A stretch of DNA of 64,000 nt. Origin: Myrica gale. Taxonomy: Eukaryota; Streptophyta; Magnoliopsida; Fagales; Myricaceae. Made by a program: the position numbers and the translations under genes. Below are positions 48,747-59,244 of this stretch, one piece after another. The DNA lies in NCBI GenBank assembly GCA_963930655.1, contig OZ005609.1:12196501-12260500 (forward strand), given 5' to 3'. The notes below the pieces were generated by a model that worked only from the letters and a program-made list of their open reading frames with translations, was not told the DNA's origin and did no database searches. Position 1 is the stretch's first letter. Every line of letters begins with the position of its first letter.

Positions 48747-49311
48747 TGATAGTTTATATGCGGAATTAAACTATAAACAAACAACATGTTTTCAACAAAA
48801 CATCATCCAGGATTTATGATTACAATTTCGGATTCGATTTCATACCTGACACGGGAATTTAGGAATCTACAAACCTTAAGCCGCTTTACGATCCAATCTA
48901 AAGCTCCAGCAATTCAGAATAGCAACTCAGATGTGTTGCCTCCTAAGGGATTTATGTCACTCTTTCGTTATTGGGATTTCCCTAATAGGTTCTGATGGCC
49001 AACCCCTTGAATATAACAATTATATTTATAGGCCTTGGAAAAACCCTAGAAAGAGCATGAGACATAGGATCCTTAGGGATCTCAAATTCCAGCCGTAGGA
49101 TAACACTGAAGAACTCTTCTTCTAATACAATTAGGGCTTCTACTAATTACAATCAAGTCCATCAACATATTGTAATTGACCCCTGGAATTTAAGATTATT
49201 GCAAATATGCCCCTTTTACATACAATTAATTCCTTCCACCATACTATATTCCATATGAGATATTAGGACCGAATTAATCAATTTGGTTATCGAGGGCACA
49301 TAATTCTAACA
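48747..49311 (-). repeat. 5' LTR of the Ty1-copia element
   Basis: 565 bp, pair of 41981-42545. It is the 5' LTR by orientation of gag-pol and by the primer-binding site at its inner edge. Confidence 0.92.
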
Positions 49312-49702
49312 ATCCCAACATTTTCCAAGTCAACATACTCTCTTTGACCACCAAATTAAAATGAAAGTACAAAGTAACCTGAAGATCTAATATAACTCTC
49401 TGAACATGTGTCCTTGTTGCCCTTCTCTGAAGTTGAATGCCAAGATTATATTTTCGTGCTGTTTACCGAGTTCTCCCTGTTCTTGTTGTTGTTAAATTGG
49501 TCATTATTTGTAGGTGAGTGGTGCCCAAGTTGCAACACTCGAGCATCATAAATCACCTGTGAGAGACTGTAGCTGGCACCCTTACTACCCAATGCTTGTT
49601 AGCTCTTCTTGGGATGGGGATGTCGTCAAATGGGAGTTCTCAGCGAGTGGTGAAGCGCCGGTCGCCTCGACCAACAGAGTTTGGAGGAGACCTATTTTCT
49701 GA

Positions 49703-50297
49703 AGACCACGTTAAGGGGACAAGTTATATATCCATATGGTTTGGTAATTGTACGTTGTGTGTGTATAGTGCTTCAAGCTGTTTTTCATTGAATAAGGTGT
49801 GACTAATGAGCAAGATGAACCATAAGTGGCTGTCATTTGTACATCAATACCACTTCAAGTGAAAGATTGTGATATCCATAAATTGTATAATTTTCATCAA
49901 CACTGGTTCAATAATACATGTAAATGATTGAATAATTTATTTAACATTTTTTTCAATTTCTTCTACACTCCTTGCCTATGTAGGCCAATGTTGTTGTGTC
50001 AAGATCATGGACTTCCATGATCTTCGAATTTGGACTTCGAATTTAATCCAAATTAGCATGATGAAATACAGGCGGAGAGTGTATGGGAAACAGCAGAAGA
50101 GCCAAACTTATCTGACCCTCCAGAATAATGATACCTTCTATCTGTCCAAAATTCCCATTTGGACGATGGGTCCACTTTAGTAAGAATCATATTTTGTCTA
50201 GACAAAAATGATTCTTAAAAGAGAGAGAGTTCAAAGAGAAAAGGAATCATAAGCCAAAGAACACAAAATGACCCACCTGTTAAAGAATATAATTTAA
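49703..50297 (+). other. 3' untranslated end of the LEC14B-like locus and intergenic DNA
   Basis: After the TGA at 49700-49702 the text ATTGAATAAGG near 49787 may be a poly(A) signal region. From about 50000 no feature is recognised until the TRIM array. Confidence 0.4.
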
Positions 50298-51570
50298 ATA
50301 ATAAAATCTTTCACTTTCTATCAGCTTAAGCTTTCGTGATGAGTGGTAGATTCACATGGTATCGGAGCACATTGACTAGTTTATCTAGCAATGTGGGACT
50401 TTCAAATAATAAAATCTTCCTCTTTCTATCAGTTTAAGCTTTTGGGATGAGTGGTAGATTCACATGGTATCGGAGCATATTGACTAGTTTCTCTAGCAAT
50501 GTGGGACTTCCAACACGCCCCCTCAAGTGTGGCGGGAGGACATCCAAGCCAACACGTGGAAATAGGTGACGGTGGAACCACAAACTAGGAATATTGATCT
50601 GATACCATATTAGAATTTACACAATATGTGAAAGGTGGGTCTAACTCAACTCCAAAAGGCGCATTGAGGAGTGAGGGATGTCACAACCTTATAAGGAGCA
50701 CATTGACTAGTTTATCTAGCAATGTGGGACTTTCAACACGCCCTCTCACGTGTGGCGGGAGGACATTCAAGCCAACACATGGAAACGGGTGACGCTGGGA
50801 CCGTAAACTAGGAATATTGATCTGATATCATATTAGAATTTACACAATATGTGAAGGTGGGCCTAACTCAACTCCAAAAGACGCCTTAAGGAGTGAGGGA
50901 TGTCACAACCTTATAAGGAGCACATTGATTAGTTTCTCTAGAAATGTGGGACTTCCAACACGCCCCCTCACATGTGGCGGGAGGACATCTAAGCCAACAC
51001 TTGAAAACAGGTGACGGTGGACCACAAGCTAGGAACCTTGCCCTGATACCATATTAAGTTTCATCCCAAACCCAATTGGCAATGGGAAGAGGTGGCCCAA
51101 CATGTATATGAAGCACAAGATTAAATGGTCTCTAATCAATGTGGGACTCTAACACTCCCCCTCACGTGCAGGCCGAATGAACATGGTCCATGCACGTAGA
51201 CAACAAATGGGGAACACAAACAAGTGGACCAAGCCCAGAAATAGTTGGCTCTGATACCATGTCAAGTTTCATCCTAATACCAATTGGCAATGAGAAGAGG
51301 TAGCCCAACAGGTATATGAAGCACAAGATTAAATGATTCCTAATCAATGTGGGACTCTAACACTCCCCCTCACGTGCAGGCCGAATGAACATGGTCTATG
51401 TCGGTGGGACCAAAAACTAGGAATTTTGCTCTGATACCATATTAGAATTTACATAATATGTGAAAGGTGGGCCTAACTCAACTCCAAAAGACGCCTTGAG
51501 GAGTGAGGGATGCCACAACCTTATAAGGAGCACATTGATTAGTTTCTCTAGCAATGTGAGACTTCCAACA
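50298..51570 (-). mobile_element. Chain of TRIM (miniature LTR retrotransposon) units
   Basis: Minus strand: LTR-like units start TGTTGGAAGTCCCACATTGC or TGTTAGAGTCCCACATTGAT and are each followed by TGGTATCAG (primer site for initiator Met tRNA). Each internal segment of roughly 75-110 bp ends in a purine tract (GTGAGGGGG). Plus-strand order: two tandem ~107-bp type-C terminal units (50298-50403, 50405-50513), then type A (50608-50735), A (50831-50959), B (51050-51152), B (51259-51362), A (51440-51570), with internal segments between. There are no coding regions, as expected for TRIMs. Type B sits within a type-A chain, and the last internal segment changes from B-like to A-like near 51400. 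Confidence 0.8.
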
Positions 51571-52340
51571 CCACCAACTTTAATGGTTCAAAATTTAGCA
51601 CACATTTCCCCCCGGTATATTTCGAATCTTAAAGCCCCTAGTAATTACGCAATTACTAAATTTAATCTGAAGCTAAACTAAAGCCTTTTGGCATGCCTAA
51701 ATTGTGCTGGGTGTACTTCCTAACGAAAACCGGAGTACACTTTAGCAATCATATTTGATAGAAATTAGAAAAGAAAACCTAATCAATCATATGACGCTTT
51801 CAATTCCTTATGAAACAATCCTCGTTATGATACCTTCTGCAACCCTCTTTCCTGCCCCTTTGTTTTTTTCCCCTTCGCTCTTTTTATCCTACGAGATTCC
51901 CCGGCAGAATATATACAAAAAGAGAAAACTTTATCTTTAGCCCTCAAATTATGCTTACCAATATCATTTTAATGTCCAAACGACCAATTGGGTGATATTT
52001 GACTTCAAAGTGACATTGACATCATAATTTAGGGACAGTAAATTTTTCCTTAAAGTTGAAACAAAATTCTAATAAATAGGCTCTCAACATTTTTTACCTT
52101 GGCCCCCGATGCAGCTGCCCATCTCCGCCGTCAGATTTTCGTTTTCTCTGATTTTTTTAGGTTTCTGCCCATAATGGGTCATTTCAACTCTTTAGTCAAA
52201 TTGGGTTGGTACAGTAGTTTGGCCCTCTAGCCAGTTGATCCGTAGCCTCTACGTAGGATTTTATTAGTCCTTTAGAGAATGTAATTGAGGTTTTTGATAA
52301 TCCTAAAACAAATGAAATCCGGAAGTTATGATTAAAAAAA
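51571..52340. other. No gene recognised
   Basis: AT-rich intergenic DNA between the TRIM chain and the Pack-MULE. Short frames only. Confidence 0.4.
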
Positions 52341-52515
52341 GGGGAAAATTCACTTTGCACCTCCAAAGTTTGAGGTCATTTCTAAGTTGCACCCACTTTT
52401 ATTGATTTCGTTAGATTTGTACCTCAAACTACCACTTCCCGTTAATTTCCACCCTCCAGCGCAAATTACCGTTACGGCAAACGAAGGACGTGTCGTCCAC
52501 GTGACCACCTAAACT
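52341..52515 (+). repeat. Left terminal inverted repeat of the Pack-MULE
   Basis: Pairs with 56285-56463. Similarity holds by eye to the CACGTGACCA string near 52505, with substitutions throughout. Confidence 0.8.
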
Positions 52516-52559
52516 GAAGATTTCCCATTTCGCCCTTCCGAATATAGACGTTAAACATT

Positions 52560-52970
52560 TCCCTTCTTCCTCAACAGAGCTCGCGCCCCATCAATGGCAT
52601 CCTCTTCAAACGCCTCTCCAACAAACCCCGACCCTCTCATTCTCTCACACCACTTCTCTTTCCCTTCGTTCATCTCTGTCTGGTTCGTTAAGGCCTTCGC
52701 CGCCTCTCCTTCCATCACTCTCCTCTCTTCACTCTCTCGCCCCTTAAAAGCCGAGCTTGTTGAGTCCAGAAACCTCCACAAGTAGAGGTGGCGGAAGAGA
52801 TGGCAGACGCGCAAGGGATGAGCAGCTGCTTAGCCCACCTTCCTTCCTTCCTTGTTGTTACCGTTACTGCAGTTATTTCCCGTGGCCTTGTCATTACTTT
52901 TCCTGTTTCCACCCGATTTCTTAACTGCCACAACTTCCTCATCTACAACACCTCCATTGTCGGCCTGGGT
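52560..52970. other. GC-rich segment of the Pack-MULE, origin unknown
   Basis: Higher in C and G than its surroundings and open on both strands for short distances (plus 52594-52785, 52788-53033; minus 52814-52551). The plus frame starts MASSSNASPTNPDPLIL. I do not recognise it. It may be a third captured gene piece. Confidence 0.35.
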
Positions 52971-52974
52971 GCTA

Positions 52975-53640
52975 GTCCGCCGGCTCTGCAACACTTCCAA
53001 GTGTATCTGCTAGATCTCCAAGGACTCCAATAGCAGTTTTCATCACCACATCATCCATACAAATAAATTTAAGAAAATGACTTCAGCAAATATAACATGA
53101 AAAGAAACATTTCAAACGAAAATAAAGGGAAAATCAATATTGTCTTATAAAGAAACTCACATGTCTTTCTCCATGGATATGTTGTCCAAGAACTGGAGGA
53201 TGTGAGGTGCATAGGGAATCAAGAGCTGGGTTTTAGGAGAGTTCTTGAAGCCTTGGAAAATTCCAGAATATGCCTCCAAGATTCCATTTCGCAGAGAATT
53301 GGTATACTCTGTCATATCATCATCAGCACCTGATGTGTGAGCAGACAACTCTACTGCACTCTGGAGCATGGGCATGGCATACATTAAGTGTTTCTCAAAG
53401 TTCTCTTCAATTGCCAGAGCTATATCACCAAAGCATGAGAATATAGGAGGCTTAACAGAACGGTGCAATTGATTGCTTGATAAATTCTTAAGGAGTTGTG
53501 TCATAATCTCATCACAGTAGGCAAGAATCTTATCCTCCAATGCCCTGCATATGTCCCCCACGACACCAATAGTTACAGCACACACTTGGTACTCCAATTG
53601 CCAGCATGGCTTCTTCGAACTTGCTTGCAAGTCATACTTT
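52975..53640 (-). pseudogene. Captured importin subunit beta-1 fragment
   Basis: The minus strand encodes part of the HEAT-repeat solenoid of importin beta-1, the nuclear import receptor. Blocks are EYQVCAVTIGVVGDICRALE, NQLHRSVKPPIFSCFGDIAL, SAHTSGADDDMTEYTNSLRN and GIFQGFKNSPKTQLLIPYAP, then LQFLDNISMEKDM. A retained intron follows (donor GT near 53162) and then DDVVMKTAIGVLGDLADTLG (53058-52985), where similarity stops at a capture junction. The acceptor before this last block reads AT instead of AG, so the intron is probably no longer spliced. The full protein would be about 870 residues; only about 180 are present. Confidence 0.85.
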
Positions 53641-54140
53641 TTTTTGCTTGCAACTCACTTTGCAATGGCTACAGTAGAACTTCTTAAAAATATCGTCAGA
53701 TTTGTGGCCATTTTTTAAAGAACTTCCCCCTTTTTGAAAGACTTAAGAGCCCTCTAACAAACTTTGTACAAAAAGAATATAAGAAGTTACGTAACTGCAT
53801 TATGAGAAGTTTTTTGGCCTGGTTTTGTGTTGTGATTCTTGTCTTGGAACTGAATGTTCCTGCACTAGCCAATGATGGTAGCAATGACGGTGAGACAGAT
53901 TTGAGTTTCCTTCCTCCCTCCTTATGGAAACTTATCTAGTGTGGTCTGTAAGCCTATTTGGAATACTTTTATCTCGAGGGTAAGCATTTCTAATTATAAG
54001 AAGTGGTCGCTCTGTAACTGGAAGTCATACGGGTAGACTGACATTGACATATCTTTTGTTGCAGTACTCCCAGAGTGCAGACCATGTTGTGAACATAGTC
54101 TTATCAGCTGTATACACCACTGGATGGGTCAGAATGAGAT

Positions 54141-55926
54141 CAGTGGCGGAACCAGGAATGAAAACCAACCCGGGCGAACTTTTAAAGCAAAATGACTGAA
54201 ATTTTTTTTTCCATACGTAATGTAAAAAATTGTCTTAGAGTTACAATATCAAAACATTAAAGACTAAAAACATTAAAAATATTGAATTACACATACCGTA
54301 CCATGTACTACGACTGAGAGGGGACAATTAGATCCTACGGTTGTGCATCTTCTGAAAACGTTGCAAAATAGCTTCGTTCTCAATTGTTTCAAAAATTTCC
54401 CGCTCGATGTACACTACCATGCAATCATTCATCCAATCATCTCTCATCCTATTACGCAAATCATTCTTGATAAATTTCATCGCAGAGAACACTTTCTCAA
54501 CGGTTGCAGTCGTAACCAGTAAGACCAATGCCAACGTAATAAGAAGATAAACCAATGGATACAAAATATTCTTCCTGGTCTCAACCATCTTCACAGCAAG
54601 AGCTCCATTATCTTGAAGCCCAGAAAAAGCATTAGTTCTTCTAACATCTCTAATGTAGGTGTCAAGCTGATCTCTAAGTACCACACGATTAATTGTTGAG
54701 AAATCTTCTGGGTAAAATTCAGCAAGACGACATAATCTATCAAGATCAAATGCTGAGAATGAGTCCCTGATCAAGACATGTTATACAAAGAAGTAACTTC
54801 ATACTTGTTTTTGTGAAATGATTATTCATCTCCTGAGCAATCAAATCAATAACCTGGCAAAAGACTTCCACACGAAAATAATGCAAATAAGTAATTGTCT
54901 GCCCTCCACACCTCGAACGACTATGAGTTGGTATAATGTCTTCCATATTAGGCACATTGATAAAATTATTCAAACAAAATGTTTTGAATTCTTCCAAAAA
55001 TTTATCTCATCCTTCCTCCCTCAACTTTTGCAACTGTTTTCTCACAACTCCAACCAAACTCATAGCATCAACAATATCTTGATCCTTCCGTTGTAAGACC
55101 TGTGACAAATCATTTGTAATTCCCATTATTTTCTTCAACAAATGCATAGTGAATGCAATTTCATAACTTTGCATCTTATCCATCAAGCTCCTAGTCATGG
55201 CTCTTTGTTCTGGGCAAGTACCATCCTCATTTATGTTTTCAAGAACGTCCAACACTGTTGACCACATAGTGAAGAGACGCAGTACTGTGGTGTAGTATGA
55301 ACCCCAACGAGTGTCACCTACAATGTTATGGGAATTAAAAACCAATAAAGAATGAAAGAAAGACTAAATGGTCTAAAGTATTGAAGTGAGTATCACCTGG
55401 TCGTGCGAGACTAGTTTCTTGATTTTTGCCCTTTCCACTAAGTAAACTGTAAATGTAATACACGACTAAGTTAACCAAGCCAGAACGGCAAAACCCCCTA
55501 TGAAACCTCAACCCAAATTCAGACCACGCACACAAATGCGTTATGAGTCCCTTAAAATTGTCGTGCCAGTACCTCGAGAGACCGAAGGCTGAAGGCGTCG
55601 GCGGTGAGCTGAAGGCTGAAGAGAGAGAGCCTGAGGGCTGAGAGGGGAGTCGACTCAGTCGGGAGAATGGGGATCGCATAAGGGAGAGGAGAGATTTTTT
55701 TGGTTCAAACCACAAGGGGGAAACGACGTCGTTTCACCCCCTGTTTTAAAAAAAAATGGGGCCTGGGCCTGATGGGATCAGGCCCAGTTCGCATTTTTTA
55801 ATCACCCGGGCGGGCTTATGTTGGCCTGGGCCAACTTATTTTTTTTTAAAAAAATACATTAATTTTTTTTTCAGGGACGGAGCCCAGGCGGCCGCCCAGG
55901 TTTGCCCGGGCCTGGGTCCGCCCCTG
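54141..55926 (-). mobile_element. hAT element (1786 bp), TSD AATGAGAT/AATGGGAT
   Basis: Ends: CAGTGGCGGAACCAGG on the left and, reversed, CAGGGGCGGACCCAGG on the right. Eight-bp flanks AATGAGAT (54133-54140) and AATGGGAT (55927-55934) differ at one base. The interior keeps the C-terminal half of a hAT transposase on the minus strand, so this is an internally deleted copy. It lies in the DOMON exon inside the Pack-MULE. Confidence 0.87.
54328..55400 (-). pseudogene. hAT transposase (TTF-type/DUF4371 group), C-terminal half
   Basis: Minus strand. SLARP at about 55400 joins across an intron (GTGATA...TTGTAG) to GDTRWGSYYTTVLRLF. Then come the segment to 55007, a shifted segment 54997-54746 (NVPNMEDIIPTHSRSRCGGQ) and the dimerisation block 54774-54328 (TATVEKVFSAMKFIKNDLRN, DCMVVYIEREIF). 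Catalytic N-terminal parts are missing and there is a frameshift near 54770-55000. Confidence 0.8.
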
Positions 55927-56284
55927 AATGGGATTCTCCAAAGATGGTATGATGGTTGGTTCGAGTGCCATGGTGGGATGGCTTAATAGAAAAGGTCATG
56001 CAAAAATCAAGCAATATTATTTGCAAGGTTCCAAGGAAGCGCAAGTCATAACAGACAAAGGTGAAATGCCACTTACTGGTGTTCCTGCTACTGTCGGCCT
56101 CCATGGGCCCTCAATATACTTGGCATATCAATTGGTGGTGTGGAAGAGGAGAAGGAGAATTGGATGGAAATGGGTTTGCGGGCCGCTACTGGAAGAGAGA
56201 ATGCAGAATAGTGGAAATATAATTGATGGCTTTGCAGCCCTAATGGGTCGAAGTTTGAGAAGGGTAAAATTTTAATTTTACATT

Positions 56285-56463
56285 TTAATTGGTCACGTGC
56301 ACCTCACATCCTTTATTTGCCGTCAGATGTAACGGCTATTTGAGGTGGAGGGTGCTTTTTAATGGAAACTGATAATTTGATATTTAAATGTAACAAAATG
56401 AATAAAAGTGAGTGTAACTTAGAAATGACCTCAAAATTTTGGGGTGCAAAGTAAATTTTCCCC
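56285..56463 (-). repeat. Right terminal inverted repeat of the Pack-MULE
   Basis: Reverse complement partner of 52341-52515, bounded on the right by the duplication TTAAAAAAA. Confidence 0.8.
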
Positions 56464-56472
56464 TTAAAAAAA

Positions 56473-58205
56473 ATTCCCGATAGTGCAGAATAGCCTCAGC
56501 ATGTTGCGTGAATATGGAGAGCTAACAGTAGCACTTCAGAGGAGTGGTTCATCGACCAGTTTGGAAGTTTTCTCTTTCTTTAGAGAGAGAGAGAGTATAA
56601 CATGCTTTTTTTCTAACGTAGAAAGCTAAGAGAAATTGTTGGAAATGATTGGCCAACCCATTCATCACTTTGTCTGGTTCAATTGTGTGATGGATACTAC
56701 TCGGAGCGGGTCCCTAATATGGAAGCTCTCTACAGAATAGAATGATTGGGGGATGACTTAAGCATGAGGAGGGAACACAAAAAGTGAAGGACCCTCCTTA
56801 GACAATGTTGTCAAAGATGTTTAGAGAAGCAACACAAATAAAATTATATCCTAATCGATGAGGATTCCTACTGGAGAACTAAAACCTGGAGCAGTTAAAG
56901 AGTGGAGACTCCTGAGAACAACCAGGGAACACAAAAGACAAGGGCCCCCACTTAAGCAGTCGATAAGAAAGCTTTAAAGAGAAGCTTCAAACATAGAACC
57001 ATCAGTGGCCCGCCGGTGCTTAAATTATTAGGCATAAGAGGTGAACCCAATTTTGCCTTTCTGCAGAAGCTTATTCTATCTTACTTATGACACTCTATAT
57101 GCAACCCAATCATGTATTCTTGCACACACACTGTTTACTTATTCTGTATGGAGTTGATTTCCAAGAAAGGCACCGTACTCCTTAATTCGGAAATTAATAA
57201 AATTAATATGCTTCTTAGGAAAAGAAACCCTTAAGAGACATGAGAGATAACATGCACAAGGCAGAGCCCCCAAAAAGCATAAAGGATTAAAGATATTTCT
57301 AAAGATCAGAGGTTTTGACCTTCGGTTCCAAAAAAGGTCATCATGGACTCATGGGGAATGCGTTTTTTTACACCTTTAGGCACGTGATAAGTTGGACACC
57401 CCAACAACCCCTAGACAGCAAAATGAGTTAAAAAGGGCAGCTTAGATTGGACTTTTGTGCTAACTGTTAGCTAGTTTTGCTCTCTTCTAACCCACCTAGT
57501 CTGCCTTATCTTGGGACAAAAGAAACAGAGGTTTTAGCTTTGCCAACATGAAAGTTGACACCTTGTGAAAGAGGCCTAGATCAAATTCTGAGACTGTCAT
57601 CATAGTTTTTCTTGATTTATACATCTATGATTAAGGGGGAGCATTGAGTTTAAGGCGTACAGGACACATAAAGAAGACCAGAGAGTTCGTGACTGATGAA
57701 TGTTAGTTTTCACTCATCTAGCTGGCCCCCAATGATGGTATACATCTGCAGGAACCCGTGCATACAACAAGCCGAAAAGCATGAGGTCCAGCAATGAAAG
57801 TTTCCCCCACAAGCCTCTTTGCTCTCACGAAAAGAAAGGAAATCCAAGAACTAAAAAACAAATTTAAATAACCCCGCAGAGCATTCTCTCAAGTCCTGTA
57901 GGAGACATACATGAGAGAATAGAGAAAGCTGCTCTAAGCAAATGTTTTTTTTTCTAGGCAAGTAGGGAAGGGGGAAATAACCACATAGCAAGCAAGTTTA
58001 TCTAAAATCTCACATTCTAACTGTCAAAAGGATCTATCCGTTGACAGGAGAAGACAAGTTTATAAGCTGTAAGTCCCTCAACCTCTTGACCGGTGTTAGA
58101 TACAATCAAAGACTTGTGTGCTTTCATTTAGCAATGACAGATCAAGCAGGAAGCCCAGCTTATACTTACTCCTCAGCTGAAATGGACTTAAGACAGAGTT
58201 TGGAA
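56473..58205. other. No gene recognised
   Basis: No coding or transposon signature could be supported. It contains a short GA repeat near 56583. Confidence 0.4.
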
Positions 58206-58209
58206 ACTA

Positions 58210-58590
58210 AGGGCTTGTTCGGTTTATTTGCCGAACATGTTTTTAACATCACTTAAAAATAACTACTGCACGCATGCCAATAAAGTTAACATCACCTAAA
58301 AATTCTCAAAACACAAAAAATTCTCAAAATATTTCATAACCAAACAGACTCTAAGATTTTTTTGAAAATTTTGGGAATGTGAAAATTGATGTAGATTAGG
58401 GGCATGTTCGTTTACAAAGAATCCTCAAGATTTTTTGAATTCTCAGGATTCTACAACCAAACATCATTTTTCACACCACATAAATATAACTACAACACGC
58501 ATACCAATAAAGTTAACATCACATAAAAATTCTCAAAACACAAAAAATCTTCACAAAACAACTCAACCGAACATCACCTAGATTTTTGTT
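58210..58590. repeat. Probable pair of small MITE-like elements
   Basis: A unit begins GGGCTTGTTCGGTTTATTTG and closes with CCAAACAGACTCTAAG near 58352. A second begins GGGGCATGTTCGTTTACAAA near 58399 and closes with CAACCGAACATCACCTAG near 58580. Both contain the same internal phrases (AATAAAGTTAACATCAC, AAAATTCTCAAAACACAAAA). Target duplications were not resolved. Confidence 0.45.
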
Positions 58591-59244
58591 AAATTTTGAA
58601 AATAAAAATAATGAAAAATTGAAGTTTAGTTGAGCTAGATCTTAAGTTGAAAACTAGTTAACTGCAGAGTACATGGAGTTAAGGACCCTGGATCCTAGCT
58701 CAATTGGCATGATGGCATCTCCTCCCAAAGGGCCCTGGATCCTAGTCTTGGCCATGTTGGATAATTGACTCTAAAAAAAATCTGAGCTTAATGTATGTTA
58801 TTGCCAATATTGAGAGGGGAATAGAAAATGTGGCTAGGATCCAAATATTTACCAAATAGATAATATCTTGATATTATTGAACAATTACTCCTCAAAAATC
58901 ACCAGTTCAAGTAAATTAAAAAAAAATATTGATTATCATAATTAAAGACTCCACCTACTAACACAAAATTATTTATTTTGCCATAAAATAGATTAAAAAA
59001 AAGTACTACGGAAGATTGATAACTACAAGGAACTCCCTTAAATAGCTTGCACTATTTTCTCATCTTAAAGCCACAATACTATTTTATCCAAAATCTCCTT
59101 ATTTCTAATTTTGCCCCACTATATCACAAAAATTAATAAATGAATCAACTTCCCATCCACAACAAAAATTAAGATGAATAATCGATAACTCGTGTGTATT
59201 TTGTCTTCCACTTCTACCCCGAGCATGGTGCCCATTTTCCAACT

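Larger units (their letters stand above)
41981..49311 (-). mobile_element. Complete Ty1-copia LTR retrotransposon (7331 bp)
   Basis: Two 565-bp LTRs (41981-42545 and 48747-49311) flank gag-pol on the minus strand. Read on that strand each LTR starts TGTTAGAATT and ends CTATCA. The PBS next to the right LTR is TGGTATCAGAGC, complementary to initiator Met tRNA. A purine tract (GGGCAAGTGGGAGAT) precedes the left LTR. Flanks are AACCC and ATCCC, a 5-bp duplication with one mismatch. By eye the LTRs differ at only two adjacent bases (42131-42132 against 48896-48897), so insertion is recent. It lies in intron 8 of the LEC14B-like locus. Confidence 0.93.
29914..49702 (+). pseudogene. LEC14B-like WD40-repeat locus, frame broken by small deletions
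   Basis: It encodes the plant LEC14B family WD40 protein (Arabidopsis homologue At4g03020 by recall), probably an adaptor of CUL4-DDB1 type. Coding exons are 29914-30296, 34995-35114, 36328-36405, 37195-37366, 40064-40141, 40330-40505, 41324-41482, 41737-41795 and 49514-49702 (TGA). All introns have GT-AG ends. Recognisable blocks are MGYAMSLLEIDSD, VSTVKMLAGRECNYSGRGRF, RWTVTDTSLSPDQRYL, VCFADESGHLIYSGSDD, GHLEGITFIDSRGDGRY, GKDQAIKLWDIRRMSSNA, EWDYRWMDYPPQAKDLKHP and SPVRDCSWHPYYPMLVSSSW. Against the family, about 7 nt are missing near 30286 (where LFVAGFQ is expected), 1 nt near 37270 (giving a TGA after FSVKF), about 4 nt near 37350 and 2 nt near 41785. The first shift truncates at about 127 residues. 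Introns hold two LINEs and one copia element. It is either a decayed duplicate or a sequence with errors; I favour a pseudogene. Confidence 0.85.
53802..56135 (+). pseudogene. Captured DOMON-domain (cytochrome b561/DOMON-like) gene fragment
   Basis: Plus strand. Exon 1 (53802-53979) opens with a signal peptide, MRSFLAWFCVVILVLEL, then ETDLSFLPPS, and after one frameshift near 53927 reads NLSSVVCKPIWNTFISR. The intron is 53980-54064 (GTAAGC...GCAG). Exon 2 starts YSQSADHVVNIVLSAVYTTG, is split by a hAT element at 54141-55926, and resumes GFSKDGMMVGSSAMVGWLNR, IKQYYLQGSK, GLHGPSIYLAYQL. The order matches plant secreted DOMON proteins such as At3g61750 by recall. The cytochrome b561 membrane part is absent. 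Beyond about 56135 the sequence no longer matches. Confidence 0.82.
52341..56463. mobile_element. Pack-MULE (4123 bp), TSD TTAAAAAAA
   Basis: Terminal inverted repeats of about 175 bp: the left starts GGGGAAAATTCACTTTGCAC, the right (reversed) GGGGAAAATTTACTTTGCAC. They stay paired through AGGTCATTTCTAAGTT, TTTTATT and CACGTGACCA. Perfect 9-bp duplications TTAAAAAAA lie at 52332-52340 and 56464-56472, the Mutator hallmark. There is no transposase; the interior holds an importin beta-1 fragment on the minus strand and a DOMON-domain gene fragment on the plus strand. Unassigned GC-rich DNA at 52560-52970 and 56140-56275 may be further captures. A hAT element is nested at 54141-55926. Confidence 0.9.

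Noticed and set aside
50298..51570. The spaced repeats as a CRISPR-like array
   Set aside because: Units are LTR-like with primer sites and purine tracts in plant nuclear DNA; they are TRIMs.
58685..58770. Possible tRNA-derived SINE (CCTAGCTCAATTGGCATGAT)
   Set aside because: Resembles an A box, but no clear B box, tail or target duplication was found; too weak to annotate.
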